Part shown: one piece after another, positions 56,327 to 64,000 of the stretch
Numbering within the stretch: the first letter of the stretch is position 1
Layout: every line of letters begins with the position of its first letter
Assembly: GCA_030549495.1 (NCBI GenBank)
Contig: JAUIRK010000046.1
Location: 124,001-188,000, forward strand
DNA: 64,000 nt
DNA from: Nectonema munidae
Taxonomy: Eukaryota > Nematomorpha > Nectonematoida > Nectonematidae
Direction of reading: 5' to 3'
Translations under genes and position numbers: made by a program
Notes under the pieces: generated by a model
The model's input: only the letters and a program-made list of their open reading frames with translations
The model's database searches: none
Told to the model about the DNA's origin: nothing

Positions 56327-57823
56327 ATGAACCAACCAAAAAATAAACGCATTCGCCGTGAACTTAATCTGAAGTCAAAAATTCAAATAATCAATGAATA
56401 TCAAACAAAACCACAGCCTTTGCAAAATATGCTCAACCTAAAATATGGTGTTGCAACCAGTACGATTTCTGATATTTAAAAAAAAGCTGAATTTTATTTG
56501 CAGCAATACAATAATAATGCTAGCATAACAAAGAAAAGATTTGAAAACTATTGTAAATTTGAAAAAGTCAATACCTTGATTTGGGAATGGTTTCAGGATG
56601 CTAGAGCCAAAAAAATTTCCTCTTTCTGGTTCGATTGTCCAATCAAAAGCTGCAGAATTTGCTAAAAATCTGGGTTTTGAGGAAATTCTAAGCATCTTCA
56701 GGGTGGTTGACTTCTTGGAAATCAAGGTTTTCGGTAAAGTCTTATGCTCTATGCGGTGAAAAAAGTAATGTTGACTGTTCAATAGTTGAAGATTGGTTTT
56801 GTCATTTGAAGGTCGATAACAGGGTTTTGGGCTGTCTAACATTTTTAATTGCGATGAGACGGCCCTATATTTTCGGGCCATACGTGAAAAAACTTTGGCT
56901 GCTAAGCATCAATCAAACAGCGGTGTGAAAGTATCCAAAGAACGAGTGACTGTTATGCTTGCTACCAATGCTACCGGCGAAAAACTCAAGCCTCTGGTCA
57001 TTGGCAAATCAAAAAATCCGCGATGTTTCAAAGGAGTCAAAACCGATAGTTTACTTGTAACGTATGCAGCTAATAGTAATGCTTGGATGACATCAAAAAA
57101 ATTTTCTTTTTGGATTCAAGAAGTAGACAGAAAAATGATAAGGGAAAAAAGAAAAATTCTCATGTTCTTGGATAGTGCTACATCTCATCAACGAGATATT
57201 GTTCTAAAGAACATTTCACTCAAGTTTTTCCCTTCAAACACTACAAGCTGTGTTCAGCCACTCGATTTAGGTGTGATTAGATCATTCAAAATGGTTATAG
57301 AAAAACCCTTATGGTTTATTTGTTGGCACAAATTGATGAACAACCAAGTTTGGTTCAATTAACTAAGTCAATCAATATTTTAGATTGTATAAAATTGATT
57401 GCTTCAGTGTGGGAAAAAGTCGCCACTTCAACAATCATAAAATGCTTCAAGAACAGTGGCTTCATGATGGAAGATGACTGTACAGATGCCGAAGATGAAA
57501 CAAATGAATTAAATGTTTCCATTGACGAGCTTGTTACCTGTTTTGGTGAATCAAGGATGACAACCAACGAGTTTATAGACATTGACAATATTTCGGCGAC
57601 AGAAGATCCTTCTGATTTCGAAGCAGCATTAATGAATCAGGAAGTCCATGAATCTGACTCCATCGATGGACAAAGCGATGATGGCGAACAAGTGACTCAA
57701 ATCAACACGAAACTTTCTTGGTTTGAAGTAGCCCAAATGCTCAAAAAACTGAGTGACTTTGCATATCAACAAGATCCAACAATGCAAAGAGAAGTCGAAA
57801 GCCTCATCCTCAAAAACAAGTAG
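56327..57823 (+). pseudogene. Tigger/pogo transposase 2, broken
   Basis: The start MNQPKNKRIRRELNLKSKIQ with NLKYGVATSTISDI is the first HTH, and LIWEWFQDARAK is from the CENPB-type HTH. 56895-57362 then reads KERVTVMLATNATGEKLKPL, KILMFLDSATSHQRDIVLKN and FFPSNTTSCVQPLDLGVIRS, with the second and third Asp of the DDD triad. A first Asp block (TALYFRAIREKTL) lies near 56850 in another frame. The last frame (57311-57823) is an acidic tail ending VESLILKNK. At least three frame breaks between 56480 and 57360 make it inactive. Confidence 0.88.
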
Positions 57824-58080
57824 GCTATTACAAAAAATGTTATGAAATTCAAACAAACTTGTATTAAAAATTATATTAATATGACTAAAAAAATTTTTTT
57901 CGAAAATATTTTTATGATTCTATTTAAACATCAAAGTTACAATATATGATTAGAATGAGTCATGGTATTAAAAAATGGGTGAAAATTGTAAAAAAAACAT
58001 AACTCTCAATAAACGGATCTCTGTCTAAACCGGATTTTTTTTCGGGTCCCGAGTGCATTCAGTGTATAGAGAGTTGACTA
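56327..58080 (+). mobile_element. Tigger/pogo transposon, element 2, left end not found
   Basis: A pogo-type transposase is followed at 58000-58080 by a terminus-like sequence (CTGTCTAAACCGGA, then GTATAGAGAGTTGACTATAT). Its counterpart was not found upstream of 56327, so the left inverted repeat is lost or too diverged. It is a different subfamily from the Tigger at 17.6 kb, judging by end sequence. Confidence 0.7.
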
Positions 58081-58159
58081 TATACCATTTTTTAAGTATT
58101 CCCAATTTAGTGATGTTCAATTTTTATGAAAAAATTGATTAAATTTTGAATCTCACTAA

Positions 58160-61100
58160 TGTCACACCACATTAACCATGCGTAATCTTACGTAATATCC
58201 CGAATGCTACCTATATTAATAATCCCTCATCACAAATAACTAAAGAAAACAAAAACATCCAAACACTTGGCTCATTAATTGCCTTACAAATGTTGGGAAT
58301 ACCGGCACCTATTCATATAGTGCGCTATTAGAAACTTCTGCTCCTGAAGTATGTAACCTCTTACATACACTAAATATCAGTGTTAATCATAAAATTGTAA
58401 CACCAATAATCTCAAAACTCACCCTTTCACAATTTCTAACTGTCAAAAAATGGACATCGCTCCACATACTGCAAATTGGATTCAGCAAATTGTAACCACT
58501 TTGGTCATCGCTACCATTCTTTAAGAGAATGTCTATTTAAAATCCGAACAAAATTTATGTTTTAACGAAACGATAACTCTTCATCTTACTCTTGCCCAGT
58601 CTCTATTTCTAAATTAAAATAGATCAAAACACTTCATAACAACACTATCCAAAACTATATATGTTAAAATTCCTTCATATAAATCTAAACCATTGCCGAG
58701 CCACTTGGCACAACTTCATAATGTTCTCTTTTCCTAACAATATGACATTATCTTAATCAATCAACCATACACAATAAATTCTAGACTGCCGCAAATACCA
58801 CCATCAAATACTTCCTTCTACACCACACCACTGATTTCTTTTCAGCATGTATCATAGTCAAATCCGGGCATTGATAAATTACGCAAACAAATTTTATAAA
58901 AATGAATTAAAAAATTTATTAACGAATATTTGGTTCACTTTTTACGACAACCTTTAATAAAATTTAATTTTATATAATATATATCACACAATTTTTGATA
59001 TCAAAAAATTTATCATTTTGAGATAGAATATGGTGTTTTCTAGGTAGTGGGTGAGTAGTGTGAGAAAGGATTTGGTTGTTTGATTCTTTGACCAAGTATG
59101 GAAGACCGCATTTCGGTTTCTGTCTTTTTGTATAATAAATTTTGAATTTTATTTATTTTATTAAACTAGCTGTTGAATTTTCATCTTTGGCTTTTTAAGC
59201 TTGTACTTTTTTTTTAGAACTTTAACTATCTGCGGCTGAAAAAAATCTCGTCGTATTGTCAACTTTTGTCAAATATAAATATTTTACCTTGATATCATCA
59301 GCTTAGAGATTATCTCCTCCCCTTCTCAAATTTGTGGCAATCGTGAATTACCCCTCAACATAATAATTAATTTAGTATTGCTTTCTTCTAGATTATTCTT
59401 TTTGCGTTTTCATATTTTTCTAAATTAAATTATTGTAGTTTTTACAATTTTCTGGAGGGTCTCTAGCAGACATTCTTTTGCTTATCCTAATAAAACCATT
59501 TGTATTTTTCCCAAGGCTATTCCGATAACTTCTTTTCGCTTTCTCCAGTAACAATTAAGATATAAATATGTACAGATCAAAAACCCTTTTAACATCGCTC
59601 TTTTCCCTTTCATCCACATATAAAAATTCATTTTCAAACCGCAACACATTCACTTTACTCGTAATCTTATGGATCATCTCCCCCTCAAAAAAACAAATCT
59701 TTCCTGATCCCATAACATCAAATATCTAGCTATTACTTTTAAAAGTAACCTAAAATGGATTTAAAACTTGAAAAACATTTACATTAGAGTCATCATTTTA
59801 ATTTCAATACAAAAAGCCATTACATACAAAAGGAGATTATGTCCCAAATATTCCCTATACATATATAAATCAATTATCATCCCAATAATTGAATACAGAA
59901 TCCTTTCTTGGGAATTGTTTTGAAACATCCTTTTTATATCTCTCCTCTATTAAAGATTCGCTGCATATGCCTTCTCACCATAACAAAAGCCTTTCAAACT
60001 ACCACTACCTGTGTCCAAAGATTTAACACAATGCACGCCTCTTTACCTCCGCTTAAAAAGGACAATTAAAAAATATATATTAAAATTTACAAATCTCCAA
60101 TGTTATCAACACTTTTTAACATTCAGTCTGAATCTCACCCATATTTCCCTTACTTTCCTTTCTATAAATATCTACTAACCCTCCTTTCTCCTACTATTCA
60201 CTCAAAACTAGTAGAACTGATTATTCACCCTATTAACTTTATTGATTCATCAAACATGATCTCTTATAGCATCAACATATGTAAATTATTCTCTATAATC
60301 ATCTACAAGCATTTCGCTCACATTCTATATCATCTACACTCCGGATCTTCAGCGATGACTAAAAAAACCCACTACCGCCTCCTGTGCAGTAGCTTTCTAC
60401 AACGGATCCTCGAAACGGCCCTTTATCTCTATATCAATTTACCTTAACGCACATTTTTCTATCTACGAGTGCTAAATTGAAGGCTTTCAACTAGCTCTAG
60501 ACCTTATTCATAACAAGTTTCATTACCTTCCAAAATTCTTTAATAAACTACTCTTCTTTTCTGACTGTAAAAATCTCATTACTGATCTACGCCTTAATCA
60601 CCAAATTACACTCTCAACATTTTATCTCGTATTAAAATTAAGCGCTCTTTCCGAAATTCATAACAATTTCAACACCACATTTTTTCCAGGGCATGTCAGC
60701 TGACAACCTTGCCAAAACTCTGAAATCAAATCAAACTCTCCCGAAAGCAAAGAGTATTCTATTCTTCATTTCACAAAGAAATTATAGACAACTTTTATAA
60801 GCAATGGCAATCATCTCCACAAATATTATCATCCTCTTTTCTCCTACTTCCTAATAACTCTCTGTTTTATAAAATTTAGAGAAACCAAAATACTACCTTC
60901 TCACGTCCACTTATGAGATGGTAAACTGGACACTGCTCATTTAAAGCCTATCTACACCGCATATCACTTGTATCTGACTACTATTTTAGCTTTAGTTGCC
61001 AATTACACAAAACAGGTCATCACTTACTCTTTAATTGTTCCTTCCTCCAATCAACCATCGACAGCTTCATATCTGAATCAGAATCTACACTAGGCATAAC

Positions 61101-61315
61101 ACCTACGAGAATTTCAGACTCACTCACTTCATCTAAGTTTTTAAATCTCATCACCAAACATATCTTTCAAGAAAATCACCATACTTCACCCTCAAAGCAT
61201 CTCACACAAATAAAGTCCTATAATTTAATTAACTAGCTACAGCAAAACTCTGAATGTCCTCATTCAAGCTCCTATTCTATCATTCCATAGCTCAACAAAT
61301 AATAATAATAGTCAC
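58160..61315 (+). mobile_element. I-type LINE, copy C, with internal replacement
   Basis: The gag end has NCNHFGHRYHSL near 58490 (zinc knuckle). ORF2 starts at 58661 with MLKFLHINLNHCRATWHNF and DIILINQPYTINS, closely matching copy A. From about 58900 to 59560 the LINE reading is lost and replaced by unrelated AT-rich sequence. RT C-terminal text resumes by 59870 (IIPIIEYRILSW) and the RNase H end near 60690 (GMSADNLAKTLKSNQ). Next come RWTGH-type and HHLLFNCSFL knuckle remnants. The 3' end is (TAA)n-like (AATAATAATAATAG, about 61298), as in I elements. The copy is dead and strongly G-poor. Confidence 0.8.
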
Positions 61316-61319
61316 GATC

Positions 61320-63330
61320 GGAAATACTTTTGATATCATTATTATGATTAAAAATTATTTTATTTAAAACTGTTTTTATTAGTTACTTTTTAACTCCATT
61401 TTTTTAAGTCTGCTTCAATAATTTCATTTTCTAATTATTTTCAAAAATATAGGTAAAAATTATCTTCTTTCTTTTTAAATTTTTTATTTATTATCTTTTT
61501 TAGTGGTCATAATTTACCAAATAAATTTTATATTTAAAACCTTTGAGGCAGACAAGTAACCAAATTTAACACTGTGAGGACTAGATTTTTTAATACTAAT
61601 CGTCTGCTTTTTTTTTTGAATATTATTTTATATATTTAAATCAGATCATTTTCACTTTGACACTGCTCTCATATTGTTATTGACCCCCTAAGTTAGTTTT
61701 CGTATAGTGATATTTTTGTTAGGTGATGCCATCCCTTTGCTTAGTGGGAAAAAAGCTGTCCCTTTGCTCCCTTCCTTTAGCTAGAATTGATCATAGGATT
61801 TTTCTATCGTGTAAGCTCTTCTCTACTTTTCCTTCAACCGTGAGGAAGAATTATTTAGATACCCCAAATTTTTAATATAAAAAGATTTCTTTTATTGTTT
61901 AATCAAAGCACTGAACAAAATTAAGAACTTATCATATGAATGATATTTTGGGAATTTCTTATGCTCCTGATTTTGGTATAATTGTTTAGAAGCGGTGTCA
62001 TATTTTTAGATGAAATATTAAAAGTAAAATATTCTAACCTCACGATGTTTTATTTAACTCTCGCATTTTTCATTTTTCCTTACAATGTTTCCACTTTTAC
62101 ACTCCCGTACTATATTAATAATATAGGTAGATAAAAGTGCATATCATTAAAATTTTTTAGGGAGTCGGCGATTTTTTTTTATAATTTTCAAAATTTATTA
62201 CAATAAACACACCACCATTATTACCCAACATTATACTTGCACTTTAAGCTTCCAATCCCACCATAACTAAGGATAACTGCATGGATTTTAATAAGTCAAA
62301 TTGACTTAGTTGTAATTCGCACCTTTTAGTTCAGTGGTTCTCAAATTCGAGTTTGCGGTCCCCTACAAGATCGCAAAGCAGTTTTATGAGGACAAAGAAA
62401 GGGTTACTCAGTGGATAGCTTTGCTTGCACCATATTGAGTCATTTGCGATTTTTCCAATAAATCACATTTAAAAGAATAAATAATTCCATGCTGATCAAA
62501 ATTAGGTATTAAATATAAAAATATAACTCAGTAAGCATTGGTTTTTGTTTTAATTTTCAAATTAATTTTTGTGTTATATTATTATTGTAACTTTTTCCAT
62601 TGAAAATGAACCATTTTGCACTATTTAAAAACATTCTTTCTTGTAGTATTTTAATCTAAACAAAACTCAACTATTTTTACTAGTTTTACAAAAAATGTTT
62701 CTACAGTTTCTATGGTTACATTTGATTAATGTGGTGGATTTAGTTTTGTGTTTATTGCAACTTCAGAATTTATATATAAGTTTGGGTGGGATTTGTGTCT
62801 GGCTTCCTCTAAAAAAATAAAGCTAAGCTTTGCCTTGGAGCAGAGGAGTTGTGGAGATGAATGTAAAAAACGATATTTTACCTTTGTTAATATGAAATAT
62901 TGAAAAAATAGTATATAGACTCATCATCTTAATTATTGGTATTTTTTAAACTAGATAAAAGTTGACTGACATCACATAAAAGCAGATTTTGGAAAAAGAA
63001 AAACATATTTTTTTGTGAAACCTAGCCTATGTTACCCACAAAGAGTATAATAGCTTTCCAATGATACCATTTTCAATCAAAATTTTCTTTAAATCTTCAC
63101 ATTATGCTTGTCTTTAAAAGTTGTCCCTTTTTTTAACTAAAATTTAGACCTAATTTTTCGAAGTAAAGTCCAGTTATCAAAAAAATTTAAAAACTTTTAC
63201 AAAAATATATTATTTTAGCATATGTAACAAACGATACGCTTTCAAATTTTATATATATCATGAAAAATAAATATTGAAAAACAGTTAAATTTTTTCTGCA
63301 AATCAAATAAGTAAAAGTTTCCAAAAAATC

Positions 63331-63368
<38 letters not shown>

Positions 63369-64000
63369 TTTGTTATTATATATTACATAATCATTTCAAC
63401 CAATCATATAGTTTTCATGAAATAAAACTGCAATTTCAAAGTTAAGTGTTTTGAACTTTTATGTAGAATTTTTGGAATGGTGCTTTCAATATTTATGTAA
63501 AATATATTTTGAAAATTTTTATTTTAAGTATGTTTTTTTAGCATCTTCCGATTTATACATTTAAATATATAATAAGGTCTAGCACTCCCCGGAGGTCTTG
63601 CCAGACCTCTGGTTATAGAGTGATGAAAATATACAACGTTTCCTAAAACTTACACTTACCTCTCTAAACTTACAAAAAAATAACCTCATGAAATTAGCAA
63701 AATCAAATGGTGGATGCATTTTTAACAAAAAGTTTATTAATATCTCTCACACCCCCTATAACTATTTCTCGTACCCTTTAAGGGTGCCTGCTCTATAGGT
63801 GTAAACGTAAAATTTCTGAGGTCAAAGGAGCTGGCGGTTTTGTACCTAAAATAGATAGGCGTTTGCTTCGTATGAATTTTTGCAATATTTTTAGTTAAAT
63901 TGTTCCTTAGTTAATACTCTTATATATTCACTCAATAACAAGGATTGTTTATCTTTACTTTTTTATTTTAGTGTAATGGGAATAAGTTTTATAACACATT
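61320..64000. other. AT-rich region without a recognised gene
   Basis: It contains a possible hAT left end (CAGTGGTTCTCAAATTCGAG from 62332, no partner found), an (ATT)n microsatellite (about 63332-63367) and a short hairpin CCGGAGGTCTTGCCAGACCT near 63591. No coding gene was recognised. Confidence 0.5.
63332..63367. repeat. (ATT)n microsatellite
   Basis: About twelve consecutive ATT/TTA units. Confidence 0.9.

Noticed and set aside
56438-56881. 147-codon minus-strand frame
   Set aside because: Antisense shadow of the Tigger transposase at 56327-57823.
63589-63612. Short hairpin CCGGAGGTCTTGCCAGACCT
   Set aside because: A bacterial-type terminator reading makes no sense in an animal genome, and there is no adjacent gene.
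1-64000. LTR retroelement, Polinton or other virus-like element
   Set aside because: No long terminal direct repeats, protease, integrase, capsid or envelope signatures were seen. All RT text belongs to LINE or Penelope-like elements.

Overview
This is a eukaryotic, almost certainly animal, genomic window. It is very AT-rich, short of host genes and dominated by decayed mobile elements. Only two host proteins are recognised by name. One is a divergent hypoxanthine-guanine phosphoribosyltransferase (43085-43747, +). The other is TMEM138, a four-helix transition-zone protein of cilia (46924-47415, -). TMEM138 argues for a ciliated animal. Both use the standard genetic code and have no intron in their coding frame. 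Other candidate host genes have introns of about 50 bp (13.2-13.9 kb and 27.2-28.0 kb, both -). I cannot name the species or phylum from sequence alone.

Layout. 1-3.8 kb: an I-type LINE (-) with gag-like, endonuclease, reverse transcriptase and RNase H parts. 4.5-9.45 kb: two TTAA-flanked piggyBac-type MITEs, an inverted copy of a tandem-repeat block whose larger copy is at 50.2-51.4 kb, and a Tigger-type remnant. 9.55-13.02 kb: a probable MULE with terminal inverted repeats and a 9-bp target duplication, holding a tRNA-like SINE. 13.2-13.9 kb: a candidate secreted-protein gene. 14.1-16.9 kb: a hAT element with an exact 8-bp duplication, itself inside an older repeat. 17.6-20.2 kb: a Tigger/pogo element. 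21-23.4 kb: an exon-like frame and two hAT MITEs. 23.5-25.3 kb: a CR1/Jockey-like LINE. 25.3-26.1 kb: pieces of a SAMD3-like family. 27.2-28.7 kb: candidate lineage-specific genes.

29.6-31.8 kb: a ZBED5/FAM200-like hAT. 34.2-34.9 kb: a Penelope-like remnant with a GIY-YIG domain. 35.5-38.2 kb: a SAMD3-like pseudogene split by an L2/CR1 LINE with a 10-bp duplication. 38.5 kb: a second SINE copy. 39.5-41.5 kb: a second I-type LINE, with abnormal homopolymer blocks. 43.1 kb: the HPRT gene. 44.9-45.6 kb: a LINE 3' end. 46.9-47.6 kb: TMEM138 with a 27-bp minisatellite directly upstream. 48.5-49.1 kb: a piggyBac transposase relic. 50.2-51.45 kb: the large tandem-repeat block. 52.07-52.37 kb: a near-perfect inverted repeat carrying a hammerhead-like motif. 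53.6-56.1 kb: a hAT with another hAT MITE nested in its transposase. 56.3-58.1 kb: a second Tigger/pogo. 58.2-61.3 kb: a third I-type LINE. The remainder is AT-rich sequence with microsatellites.

The genes do not form a pathway. The window is best read as a transposon graveyard around a few small genes. No LTR retroelement, Polinton, virus-like element, rRNA, intact tRNA or CRISPR array was seen.
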